From Rhodanobacter glycinis (GTDB lineage Bacteria; Pseudomonadota; Gammaproteobacteria; Xanthomonadales; Rhodanobacteraceae): DNA of 64,000 bases. The DNA is taken from positions 941,912-1,005,911 of the forward strand of contig NZ_RCZB01000001.1 of assembly GCF_006438785.1 (NCBI RefSeq), in the 5' to 3' direction. A program made the position numbers and the translations under genes. The notes under the pieces were generated by a model. The model made no database searches and had not been told where the DNA came from. It saw only the letters and a program-made list of their open reading frames with translations. This document shows, one piece after another, positions 1-7,974 of this stretch. The number at the start of each line of letters is the position of its first letter. Position 1 is the stretch's first letter.

Positions 1-1
1 T

Positions 2-742
2 GAAGTTCTGTCGCCGGAATTCGACAAACTCGGCAGAGAACTCGAATTCGATGAGAGTGTCCGCGTGATCGTCTTGCAGAGCGCTCTTCCTGATTTCTTT
101 ATTGCCCACTCTGGTTTGGGCCGGGTTGGAGCCGCTTCCAAATTGGTATCGCATACGCGCAGCTTCCGTCTTACACAGATGATCGGCGAGCGCTTCAGAA
201 ACATGCCCAAGGTCACCATTGCCAAAATCGAAGGACGGTGTCGGGGCGGCGGGAGTGAGATCGCGCTAGCCGCTGACATGTGTTTTGGTGCCATAGGCAA
301 AGCGATCTTTGGCCATCCAGAGGTTGCGGTTGGGCTTGTTCCGGGTGGCGGCGCTACGCAACGATTGCCACGGGTCATGGGGCGCGCGCGCGCCTTGGAG
401 GTGCTGCTGAGTTGCAATGATCTCTCGGCGGAGCTGGCAGAACTTTACGGTTATATCAATCGAGCGTTGCCGGCGGATGAGTTGACGCCCTTTGTCGAGA
501 AACTGGCTCACCGTATCGCTGCATTTCCTGCGCATACCATCGCTCATGTCAAGGCGGCGGTGGACATTGGAGCATTTGGCTCCTTGGCAGAGGGGCTTCT
601 GGTGGAAGCCCATGAGTCCGATTTGAGTGTCGCTAGCGAGGTGTCGCAGGCGCTCGTGAAGGAAGCATTGACGGTCGGCGCCGAAACGTATGAAGGCGAG
701 TTGGAGATGGATTTTATAGGCAGACTCTCGCCTGCAAAATAA
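2..742 (+). CDS. Enoyl-CoA hydratase/isomerase (crotonase), 5' end cut by window edge
   Basis: The reading frame is open from base 2, so the gene begins outside the window. Crotonase family proteins act on acyl-CoA thioesters, usually hydrating a 2-enoyl-CoA. Visible family features are the oxyanion-hole region RCRGGGSEIALAADM and the second conserved stretch FGHPEVAVGLVPGGGATQRLPR. Both catalytic glutamate positions appear to be kept (GGGSE and HPEV). The last 50 or so residues are the usual helical tail. It points away from the acyl-CoA operon that starts at 1.4 kb on the other strand, so it is probably a separate unit. The substrate cannot be told from the sequence. Confidence 0.8.
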   Translation, partial: EVLSPEFDKLGRELEFDESVRVIVLQSALPDFFIAHSGLGRVGAASKLVSHTRSFRLTQMIGERFRNMPKVTIAKIEGRCRGGGSEIALAADMCFGAIGKAIFGHPEVAVGLVPGGGATQRLPRVMGRARALEVLLSCNDLSAELAELYGYINRALPADELTPFVEKLAHRIAAFPAHTIAHVKAAVDIGAFGSLAEGLLVEAHESDLSVASEVSQALVKEALTVGAETYEGELEMDFIGRLSPAK

Positions 743-794
743 CCCCGACTAAAGATTGGCCGCACTCACATGCATGATGCGACGTTGCTCACTG

Positions 795-1271
795 CTACGC
801 ATGATCCAATTTGTATCGAGGAAGATGCATGGTTTGTACGATGGTATTCAGTTCAATGCGGCAGGCCAGGCTAAATGGCTCAATGGGCGACTTTCCAGCG
901 CTCAGCGAGAGCTTCTGTATTTCATTCAGCGTCATATTTTTTTTAGAAAAATTAGCCGTTATCTTGCGCATAAGTGCCTCAGCTTCCTTCACGACTTCGC
1001 TGGAAGATGTAAGCCTCATTCGGCCTACCAGCGCGTGGACTTGCAGCAAGTTCTCGAAGTCCTCTATGTCACGCGTTAACGAACTGACGTACAAGTGCGA
1101 CGCCTGGTTAATAAATTCAGAATATAGGGATTCCCTGGACGCCACGCTCCTGGTCAGGAATTCTCTGCGAGTCGTGCTCCTCTGCAAAATGACGTTACTT
1201 AGAACTGGCGCGAGCGCGCCGATAGCAGAGCCAGTGAGAGCAGACAATGTGCCAATCAATGCCGTTTCCAT
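795..1271 (-). CDS. Small membrane-anchored protein of unknown function
   Basis: A 158-residue protein that opens with one hydrophobic segment (about residues 4-25, ALIGTLSALTGSAIGALAPV), followed by a polar, probably helical domain. I recognise no catalytic motif. The ATG at 1271 is preferred to a GTG two codons upstream because AAGAG lies 7 bases before the ATG. An antisense ORF of similar length overlaps it, but that ORF has the odd composition of a shadow, while this strand gives a sensible anchor-plus-helix protein. It could be a signalling or scaffolding protein at the inner membrane. Its function is unknown. Confidence 0.6.
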   Translation of the reverse strand: METALIGTLSALTGSAIGALAPVLSNVILQRSTTRREFLTRSVASRESLYSEFINQASHLYVSSLTRDIEDFENLLQVHALVGRMRLTSSSEVVKEAEALMRKITANFSKKNMTLNEIQKLSLSAGKSPIEPFSLACRIELNTIVQTMHLPRYKLDHA

Positions 1272-1439
1272 AAGCACTCTTACGAGATTAGGGTCGAGAT
1301 GATGTAGGGACGCTTATCCAGCTCCCATACGCTTTATTGTCACGACATCATGTACCTTTTCCGCCACTCGACAATTAGCTGGCAGCTAGAAAGGGCTGGG
1401 TACCGGCGCCCCTCATGATCATGCGGCCGTTCTATTGTA

Positions 1440-2666
1440 CTAGCCTGCATGTTCCTTCGTTACCGGAACAGCCCCACTTGCGCGCAGCCCTTCTATTTCG
1501 GCTACGCCGAATCCCAATTGCAGGAGAATTTCGTCATTGTGCTCTCCGATCTTCGGAGCGCGCCTGGCGGACACTTTATCGACACCATGCACCTGAAGTG
1601 GGCTACTGATGGTGGAGGTCAGCTTTCCACCCGCACCTTCAAGCGGAACAATGATGTTATTTGCCAGAAGCTGTGGATCGCTAATGACCTCTCTCGGATC
1701 TCGCACAGCGCCGAACGTCACATGAATACCTTGGAATACCTTGTACCAATACTCCATCGGCTGTGTGCCGAAAACTTCATCGAGGATGGCAGTGAGCTGG
1801 GGCATGTTCGCCATCAGCTTCGCCGGCACGGAAAATCTCGGGTCGGTCAGGAGGTCGGGGCGTCCAATTGCTGTCGCCACAGCCGCCAACTTGTCGGATG
1901 TGACGACAAGAACAAACCATGTGTCATCCGCGGCGCGATAGACATTCATCGCTGCATTCGCGGGGTTTTTGCGATCGTGCAACCCAAAGAACTTCGCGTC
2001 GCATAGCGCGGCCTGGATAGACACGCTTGCAGACCAGATGCCTCCCGCAAGTAGCGAGGTGGTGACATGTGCGCCTTCCCCCGTTCGCTCTCGACGATAC
2101 AGCGCGGTAACTATCGCAGAATAGAGGCTGACGGCGGTTGCATTGTCGCCGCTGCCCGCCACCGGCCAAGTGGGCGGCGCCCCAGCATCCCGCGTCATCG
2201 ACAACAACCCGCTGCGAGCCCAATACGACGTAATGTCAAAGCCAGGGAGATCAGCGTCAGGCCCTTTTTCGCCGAATCCTGTGATGTCTGCATAGATCAA
2301 GCGCGAGTTCCATCGAACAACATCTTGATATTCAAGCTTGAGTCGTGCGCGTGCCGGATGCGGCGTATTGACGATAAGAACATCTGCCCATTTGACGAGC
2401 CTTTCCAGAACCTCCTGTGCGCGCGGGGATTTGAGATCAAGCGCCATGCCTCGCTTGTTGCGATTGGCCAAGTGCCAGGGGTATGCATCCTCGGCGCTCG
2501 GTTGTGGTGGGACGTTGTGCGCATGCCGCCAAAGTTCGCCGCTCGGCGGCTCCACTTTGATGACGTCAGCGCCGAAGTCGGACAAAATTACCGCAGCACT
2601 CGGGCCTGCGATGAAGCTCGCCAAGTCGACTACCTTCAGCCCCGAAAAAATATTTTCGCTTGCCAT
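1440..2666 (-). CDS. CaiB/BaiF-family CoA-transferase (formyl-CoA transferase-like)
   Basis: A 408-residue class III CoA-transferase, which moves CoA between carboxylic acids. The N-terminus LKVVDLASFIAGPSAAVILSDFGADVIKVEPP is split here as LKVVDLASFIAGPSAA and ILSDFGADVIKVEPP; it is the family's CoA-binding Rossmann segment. The usual interior stretches GFGEKGPDADLPGFD and GAHVTTSLL are also present. The frame stays open 62 codons further upstream, but the start at 2666 is chosen because AAAGAGAATAAAC precedes that ATG and the family N-terminus begins there. It is the last gene of a six-gene minus-strand acyl-CoA operon, so it probably activates the acid that the operon degrades. A broken paralogue of its first 40 residues lies at 32.4 kb. 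Confidence 0.85.
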   Translation of the reverse strand: MASENIFSGLKVVDLASFIAGPSAAVILSDFGADVIKVEPPSGELWRHAHNVPPQPSAEDAYPWHLANRNKRGMALDLKSPRAQEVLERLVKWADVLIVNTPHPARARLKLEYQDVVRWNSRLIYADITGFGEKGPDADLPGFDITSYWARSGLLSMTRDAGAPPTWPVAGSGDNATAVSLYSAIVTALYRRERTGEGAHVTTSLLAGGIWSASVSIQAALCDAKFFGLHDRKNPANAAMNVYRAADDTWFVLVVTSDKLAAVATAIGRPDLLTDPRFSVPAKLMANMPQLTAILDEVFGTQPMEYWYKVFQGIHVTFGAVRDPREVISDPQLLANNIIVPLEGAGGKLTSTISSPLQVHGVDKVSARRAPKIGEHNDEILLQLGFGVAEIEGLRASGAVPVTKEHAG

Positions 2667-2703
2667 GTTTATTCTCTTTAATTCGCAGTGTGCGGCAGTG
2701 ACT

Positions 2704-3537
2704 TCAACGCCCCCGAAACTCAGGTGCACGCTTTTCGAGGAAAGCAGAGGTACCTTCCATCTTGTCTTCGCTGGCGGCGCAAATGCCGAAGTAGGCAGCT
2801 TCCAGTGCGAGCCCTGCGCTTTGGCTGGTCTCCATGCCTTTGTTCGCCGCATCCAAGGAAAACTTCACAGCGATGGGCGCGTTGGCCGCGACCTGCTTCA
2901 GGATGGTTTCGGCACGACCAATCAGGCTGTCCGCAGAAACGACTTCGTTGACAAGGCCAATGCGGTAGGCTTCTTGCGCGGAAATAGTTTCGCCGGTGAG
3001 GATCAGTTGCAACGCACGCCCTTTTCCTACAAGACGCGGCAAACGTTGCGTTCCACCCCCGCCGGGCAACAGGCCTAATTTCACTTCGGGCTGTCCGAAT
3101 CTGGCATGTTCCACAGAGATTCGCATGGTGCAGGCCATGGCCGTCTCGCAGCCTCCACCAAGTGCAAAACCATTGATCGCAGCGATCACCGGCTTGCCGA
3201 GATTTTCTATAAGGTCCAGCACACCTTGCCCGAACCGGCTGGACTCCTCCGCTTCGTAGGCGTTCAAATGCGCGAGTTCACCGATATCGGCGCCAGCAAT
3301 GAATGCCTTGTCACCCGTACCGGTGAGGATCACGCCGCGCACGGAGGTATCGGCTTTCGCATCCTCGAATGCAGCTTTCAGATCTGCCCATGTCGACGTA
3401 TTCAGAGCGTTGAGCACCTTGGGTCGATCGACTGTCACGTAGGCAATCAAACCCTTTTTCTCGTATAGAACGTTCTCGAGGTTCGGCCCCGTCGTTGAAG
3501 ATGGTTCGAGTGCCGAAGTGGTTATGGGCGAGGTCAT
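2704..3537 (-). CDS. Enoyl-CoA hydratase (crotonase)
   Basis: A 277-residue crotonase with both catalytic glutamates: one in GFALGGGCETAMACTM and one in FGQPEVKLGLLPGGGGTQR. The family reaction is syn-hydration of trans-2-enoyl-CoA to 3-hydroxyacyl-CoA. The N-terminal 25 residues, rich in Ser and Thr, are an extension beyond the usual start. The ATG at 3537 overlaps the stop of the upstream crotonase by 4 bases (ATGA), so the two are translationally coupled. In the operon it fits the hydration step between the acyl-CoA dehydrogenase and the 3-hydroxyacyl-CoA dehydrogenase. Confidence 0.9.
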   Translation of the reverse strand: MTSPITTSALEPSSTTGPNLENVLYEKKGLIAYVTVDRPKVLNALNTSTWADLKAAFEDAKADTSVRGVILTGTGDKAFIAGADIGELAHLNAYEAEESSRFGQGVLDLIENLGKPVIAAINGFALGGGCETAMACTMRISVEHARFGQPEVKLGLLPGGGGTQRLPRLVGKGRALQLILTGETISAQEAYRIGLVNEVVSADSLIGRAETILKQVAANAPIAVKFSLDAANKGMETSQSAGLALEAAYFGICAASEDKMEGTSAFLEKRAPEFRGR

Positions 3538-4325
3538 TGTAAGGACCCTCCAACTGTAGCCTTCGACTTTGTGAAGTCAGGCTGGCGCTTTTCGAAGAAT
3601 GCCGTGATGGCTTCCCTAGCATCACCCGACTGCAAACGCGATGCGTACTCCCGGAATTCGAGTTCCGCGGCAGCCGTCATTTGAGCGGTCAAGGTGCGCC
3701 TCATTAGCCGCTTGCTCGCGCGAACGGCCCCAGCCGGCTGTCGTGTCAATTTGTGTGCCGTGCCCAGAGCTGTTGCCATGAGGTCTGCCTCGGCCACGAT
3801 GCGCGTGATGAACCCCAGCTCCGCCGCACGGCGTGCATCGAACTGCAGCGCTAGTAAAACCAATTCCGCTGCGGCGAGGTAGCCGATCTGGGCGGGAAGC
3901 CAATAGCTCGTTCCAAGCTCCGGTACCAGGGCGAGATTCACGAAAGGCATCTGGAATCTCGTATGCTCCGCGGCATACACGAAGTCGAAGTGCGTGAGCA
4001 TGGTCGTGCCCCCGCCGATGGCGACGCCATGCACCGCGGCGATAAGTGGCTTGTCGAACTCGATTAACGCAGCGAAGAAGCGGGCCTGCGGGCTGTCGTC
4101 ACTCTTGGGGGGGTTATGGAGAAAATCCTCGAGGTCATTGCCCGCGCAGAATGCATCGTCGGCTCCGTGCAGGAGCACAACCCGCGTTTCGTCGTCCTTG
4201 GCAGCGGCATTGAGCAGCTCGGCTACTGTCGAGTACATGTTGGAGGTCATTGCGTTCTTCTTTTCCGGTCGATTGAACTGGATTCGAAGTATGTTCTCGA
4301 AGCGCTCGGTCACGATCTCAGGCAT
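3534..4325 (-). CDS. Crotonase-family protein, probable enoyl-CoA isomerase
   Basis: A 263-residue crotonase. The oxyanion-hole motif is GVAIGGGTTMLTHFDF, so the first catalytic Glu of hydratases is replaced (GGGTT rather than GGGCE). The second is kept in LALVPELGTSY. That single-glutamate pattern is typical of delta3,delta2-enoyl-CoA isomerases rather than hydratases, so isomerisation of a double bond is the more likely reaction. The start is set at 4325 (MPEIV) because AAGGAG sits 6 bases before that ATG; the ATG two codons upstream would overlap the ribosome-binding site. It is coupled to the downstream hydratase by a 4-base overlap. Confidence 0.82.
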   Translation of the reverse strand: MPEIVTERFENILRIQFNRPEKKNAMTSNMYSTVAELLNAAAKDDETRVVLLHGADDAFCAGNDLEDFLHNPPKSDDSPQARFFAALIEFDKPLIAAVHGVAIGGGTTMLTHFDFVYAAEHTRFQMPFVNLALVPELGTSYWLPAQIGYLAAAELVLLALQFDARRAAELGFITRIVAEADLMATALGTAHKLTRQPAGAVRASKRLMRRTLTAQMTAAAELEFREYASRLQSGDAREAITAFFEKRQPDFTKSKATVGGSLQ

Positions 4326-4367
4326 TTCCATCTCCTTAGATTTTCTGGTTGGTCGCCGCGACGCGCG

Positions 4368-5588
4368 TCAAACGAAGGCGCCATGACCGGTGATGGCTTT
4401 ACCGACGATCAGATTCTGCATCTGATACGTGCCTTCGTAGGAATAGAGCGCCTCGGCATCGGCAAAGAAACGCCCGACGTTGTAGTCGGCGAGGATGCCG
4501 TTGCCTCCTAGCAGCTCGCGCCCCCAGGCGACGGTTTCGCGCGACTTGGCCGTGCAAAATGCTTTCGCGAGCGCGGCCTGGTGATCGCTGAGTTTCCCTT
4601 CGTCATCGAGTTGCGCAAGCCGAAGCATCATGCACTGGCACGCGGTCACATTGGCGAGCATCTTGGCCAGGATGTCCTGCACCAACTGGAATGAGGCAAT
4701 CGGCTTGCCGAATTGCGAGCGCTCCTGCGTGTATTTGAGCGTGGCCTCGAACGCGCCCATCTGGATGCCGGTGGAAGCCCAGCCCACCATGTAGCGCGTC
4801 ATCCGCAGTACGCGTGCGGTGTCGCGGAACGAGTTGCCGCCCTGCAGGCGATTCTCCTCCGGCACCCGGACGTTGGTCAGCGTGATCTGGCCGTTCTGAA
4901 CGACCTTCAGCGCGATCTTGTGCTCCATCTTTTCGACGACGAAACCGGGCGTGGTCTTGTTCTCGATGATGAAGCCTTTGACCTGATTGTCATCCAGATC
5001 GCGTGCCCAGATGATCGAAATATCGCACCATGGCGAGTTGCCGATCCAGCGCTTCTGGCCGTTGATAACCCAGGTATCGCCTTCGCGCTTGGCCGTCGTA
5101 TTCAGACCGCCGCTGGATCCCGAACCGACCAGCGGTTCGGTCAGCCCGAAACAACCGATCTTTTCAAAGCGCGCCATCGGCGGCAGCCACTTCTGGCGCT
5201 GTTCTTCAGAGCCGTCGAGAAAAATCGAGCCCATGGCCAAGCCGCTGTGTACACCGAAGAACGTACACATGGATGCATCGGTGCGCGCCATCTCCATCGT
5301 GACGTAGCCGAACAGTTTCTGGCTACCGCCGGCGCAACCATAACCCTCATAGCCAAGCCCGCCGATGCCAAGTTCCTTGAACGAAGGCAGCAGTTCGAAC
5401 GGAAACGCGTCATCGGACCAGTATTTGTTGATAACTGGCTGGACCTTGGTTTCCATGTAGGTCCGCACTTTTTTGACGACCGCTCTCTCCTCGGGCGTGA
5501 GAAGCTCGACGAGCAGATAGAAATCGCCATTCGGTACTGGCACAGGCTTCGGCCCGGCGGCCCTGTTCGTTTCGGTCGCTGTGGACAT
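4368..5588 (-). CDS. Acyl-CoA dehydrogenase, glutaryl-CoA dehydrogenase-like
   Basis: A 406-residue flavoprotein that would oxidise an acyl-CoA to the enoyl-CoA and pass electrons to ETF. Visible are the FAD-binding stretch FGLTEPLVGSGSSG, the acyl-CoA signature region RSQFGKPIASFQLVQ and the catalytic base Glu in YSYEGTYQMQ near residue 386. The overall pattern is closest to the glutaryl-CoA dehydrogenase or plant ACX4 branch, but I do not see enough to claim decarboxylation. It sits third in the operon, 77 bp after the 3-hydroxyacyl-CoA dehydrogenase and 42 bp before the isomerase-like crotonase. Confidence 0.88.
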   Translation of the reverse strand: MSTATETNRAAGPKPVPVPNGDFYLLVELLTPEERAVVKKVRTYMETKVQPVINKYWSDDAFPFELLPSFKELGIGGLGYEGYGCAGGSQKLFGYVTMEMARTDASMCTFFGVHSGLAMGSIFLDGSEEQRQKWLPPMARFEKIGCFGLTEPLVGSGSSGGLNTTAKREGDTWVINGQKRWIGNSPWCDISIIWARDLDDNQVKGFIIENKTTPGFVVEKMEHKIALKVVQNGQITLTNVRVPEENRLQGGNSFRDTARVLRMTRYMVGWASTGIQMGAFEATLKYTQERSQFGKPIASFQLVQDILAKMLANVTACQCMMLRLAQLDDEGKLSDHQAALAKAFCTAKSRETVAWGRELLGGNGILADYNVGRFFADAEALYSYEGTYQMQNLIVGKAITGHGAFV

Positions 5589-5665
5589 GTAGAGTTCCTA
5601 TTCCTGCGGCTGGAAAGCCGGAGGATTTGAAAAGGTGTGATCGATCTTGGCGCTGATGCCTGATT

Positions 5666-6631
5666 TCAGTTCGATGTAGTTGAGCGGAACTTGTCGGCTT
5701 TGTTGCGCAGCTCAATCAGTCCGAGCAGAACTTCATCGCGCTCCGCCGCCAGTTCATCGATCGAGCGCGAACCGACCTCGGCATGCACGCCATCGATCAG
5801 TTTTTGTTGGACTTCGGGCGTCAGCTGCGGATTGCCCAGCACATGCCACCAAGCGGTCATCGGCCCGATGAATTGCTGGAAGAAGTGCTCGATGCCGCCT
5901 TGGCCGCCACCGAGATGATTGAGCATCACCTGGCCCATGATGCCCCAGCGCAAACCAGGCCCCCAGCACAGCGCGGTATCGACATCGGCGACGCTGACGA
6001 CGCCGTCGGCGACGAGATGGTAGACCTCGCGTGCCAGCGCGGCCTGCAAACGGTTCGCCACATGCCCAGGTACTTCCTTGTTCAAGCGGACGGTCCGCTT
6101 GCCGAGGCCGGTATAAAATTCAGCGGTACGTTCGATGGTTTTTTCTGAGGTCTTGGCACCACCGACGATCTCGACCAAGGGCACCAGATGCGGCGGATTG
6201 AAGGGATGAGCGATGACGCAGCGCTCGGGGTGCAAGGCACATGCCGACTGGATCTCGCTCATCGTCAAGCCTGACGAGCTGGAAGCGATGATCACGTCGG
6301 CATGCAATAGCTCATCGAGTTGACGGTAGAGCGTCTTTTTGAAATCGATTTTCTCGGGCCCATTTTCCTGCACGAGATCGGCATCTTTAATGGCATCGGG
6401 AAGGGACGCCGTGAACGACAACCTATCCTGTGAGGTTCCAGCTGCGAGACCGAGCCGCTGCAGTGCCGGCCAGGCATTGGCTACAAAGCGCCTCAACGCT
6501 GCTTCCGCGTCCGGCGCAACGTCGGTGGCGACTACATCAAGACCTTTGGCAAGGAAGAGGGCGGCCCAACTGGCGCCGATGACGCCTGTGCCAATAATCG
6601 CAATCCGGCGAATGGGTTTGTTTTGCGACAT
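5666..6631 (-). CDS. 3-hydroxyacyl-CoA dehydrogenase (carnitine dehydrogenase-like)
   Basis: A 321-residue NAD-dependent dehydrogenase. It has a Rossmann nucleotide site at the N-terminus (IAIIGTGVIGASWA), the SSSSGL segment, and the catalytic His in CVIAHPFNPPHLVPLVEIV. The C-terminal helical domain carries NRLQAALAREV. It is a stand-alone enzyme like 3-hydroxybutyryl-CoA or L-carnitine dehydrogenases, not a FadB fusion. Two ATGs are possible. AGGAG lies 8 bases before the one at 6631 and only 2 before the one at 6637, so 6631 is chosen. The gene follows the YWTD-propeller gene with almost no gap, suggesting coupled translation. Confidence 0.86.
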   Translation of the reverse strand: MSQNKPIRRIAIIGTGVIGASWAALFLAKGLDVVATDVAPDAEAALRRFVANAWPALQRLGLAAGTSQDRLSFTASLPDAIKDADLVQENGPEKIDFKKTLYRQLDELLHADVIIASSSSGLTMSEIQSACALHPERCVIAHPFNPPHLVPLVEIVGGAKTSEKTIERTAEFYTGLGKRTVRLNKEVPGHVANRLQAALAREVYHLVADGVVSVADVDTALCWGPGLRWGIMGQVMLNHLGGGQGGIEHFFQQFIGPMTAWWHVLGNPQLTPEVQQKLIDGVHAEVGSRSIDELAAERDEVLLGLIELRNKADKFRSTTSN

Positions 6632-6633
6632 CG

Positions 6634-7563
6634 TCATTGCTCCTGCGGGATTTCGGCGTAGGCGACACCGGCCAGGTTGCCCTGTGCGTAAAGAACATTT
6701 TGTCTATGGGAGCCATCGAGCCGTGCGGAGTAAATCGATCCGCCAAGATCGGTCACGAACATGCGATCGCCGGCTACATTCAGGGCGATGCCGATGCCTT
6801 CCATCAGATGGTGTATCAGGATCTCCGGCTCGGCCGGCTTGTCGTCGATAGAGGCGCGATTGACGGTATTGCCACGCGGAGGATCGCCGCGGTCGGTCCA
6901 GTAGAGCACACGGCTATGGACGTCGAGTTCAAGGTCGATCGGTTCCGGCAGGTCATCGAAAAAGATTTCGATGTCGGTTCTGGTTGCTGCCGTTTGACCC
7001 GCTGGAATGTTGAGATTAGCGCGCAAGATGCGGCCGAGCCCGGCATCATCGGGTCCTTTTTGCGTCCAGTAGATCCGTTCGTATTTCCCATCGATCGCCA
7101 GTCCGACACACCAGCGCCTTTGATCGTGGCGATCGGTGTCGCCATGGCCAGTCTCGACCAGTGTCTCCAGCTGCGAGCCATCACGGTTGCAGCGCATGAC
7201 ACGCATTCCTTCGCGATCGCACCAATAGAGCTTGCCGTCTCGCTTATCAAGGATGATCTGCTTCGGCGTGTGGGTTTCTCCCTGCGCGATGATCGTCTTC
7301 CGATTCTTGCCGTCAATGTCCGCGCGTTCGACCGAGCCATCGTTGAGACTCGGCACACCCATGTTGGTCCAATAGATGTGACCCGCATCTACGTCAACCG
7401 CGATGCCATCCGGCAACCGGCAATCCGTTACGATGGTTTTACGGTCCGAACCATCCGGATTCATGGAATGAATGCGCCCAGCGTTCAACTCAAGCACAAA
7501 AAGACGAGAGACGGTGGCTTTGACGTCAACGTCTCGATTGTTTCCTTTGATAGTTTCAGACAT
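6634..7563 (-). CDS. YWTD (LDL-receptor type) beta-propeller protein, first gene of acyl-CoA operon
   Basis: A 309-residue protein made of repeated blades with the YWT or YWTD signature: HIYWTNMG near residue 65, KLYWCDREG near 112, RIYWTQKG near 167 and VLYWTDRG near 221. Between them stand typical Asp-Gly turns (NPDGSDRKTI, DIDGKNRKTI, NRDGSQLETL). It has no signal peptide, so it is probably cytoplasmic. Such propellers bind ligands or act as SMP-30-like lactonases, but no catalytic residue set is obvious. It is the promoter-proximal gene and abuts the dehydrogenase gene, so it may well take part in the pathway. Its biochemical role is unknown. Confidence 0.8.
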   Translation of the reverse strand: MSETIKGNNRDVDVKATVSRLFVLELNAGRIHSMNPDGSDRKTIVTDCRLPDGIAVDVDAGHIYWTNMGVPSLNDGSVERADIDGKNRKTIIAQGETHTPKQIILDKRDGKLYWCDREGMRVMRCNRDGSQLETLVETGHGDTDRHDQRRWCVGLAIDGKYERIYWTQKGPDDAGLGRILRANLNIPAGQTAATRTDIEIFFDDLPEPIDLELDVHSRVLYWTDRGDPPRGNTVNRASIDDKPAEPEILIHHLMEGIGIALNVAGDRMFVTDLGGSIYSARLDGSHRQNVLYAQGNLAGVAYAEIPQEQ

Positions 7564-7579
7564 GGGATACCTATCTATC

Positions 7580-7604
7580 GATCTGACACGAAATTGGTCA
7601 GATC
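7580..7604. promoter_or_regulatory. Inverted repeat upstream of the acyl-CoA operon
   Basis: GATCTGAC and GTCAGATC form a perfect 8-base inverted repeat with a 9-base spacer, 16 bases before the ATG of the first operon gene. The position suits an operator that would block transcription or translation start. A TetR or GntR type regulator is plausible, and the PucR-type gene at 9.0 kb is the nearest candidate. Binding is not shown by the sequence. Confidence 0.45.
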
Positions 7605-7974
7605 CAAAGCGCTACAGTGCCGCGAGTGACGCTTCTGGTATTGAATGAAACCGCCACCATAGGGACGATTGTGATTTTTACTAATTCGATTTCAGGCGAG
7701 CTTCGAGTCACTAATTGCGTTTCAAATGGTTGTTATTTCATTTTTGTTTCATCTAAATGAGAGAACCAAGACAACTATGAAAATCGGCTGGATCCGACTT
7801 CCCACGCCAACGATTGCAAACACGAGCGCATCGTCGATGCTCACGGAAATCGTCGGGATGAACGATATCTGCGCACGAGGTGCCTACCGCTTGTTCGTCC
7901 GTTTCTCACTCCACCTGCTGCAAGATTGACGCGGTTACCACCGTGGCAGAGAGAACTTCCCTTGGCGTTTACTG
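7605..7974. other. Intergenic region, no convincing gene
   Basis: About 370 bases between the acyl-CoA operon start and the stop of the histidine kinase. It is more AT-rich than its surroundings around 7670-7760, as expected for a promoter region. A plus-strand ORF of 67 codons (7726-7929) has no recognisable features and I do not call it. Confidence 0.5.

Noticed and set aside
811..1302. Plus-strand 163-codon frame opposite the small membrane protein
   Set aside because: The product has a random-like composition rich in Ser and Cys. The minus-strand frame gives a membrane anchor plus helical domain.
1440..2852. Longer CoA-transferase start giving 470 residues
   Set aside because: The extra 62 residues lie over the crotonase gene end and are not part of the family; a ribosome-binding site supports 2666.
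6634..7563. LDL-receptor-like protein as a sign of eukaryotic contamination
   Set aside because: Bacterial YWTD propellers are known, the gene is coupled to bacterial acyl-CoA genes and composition matches its neighbours.
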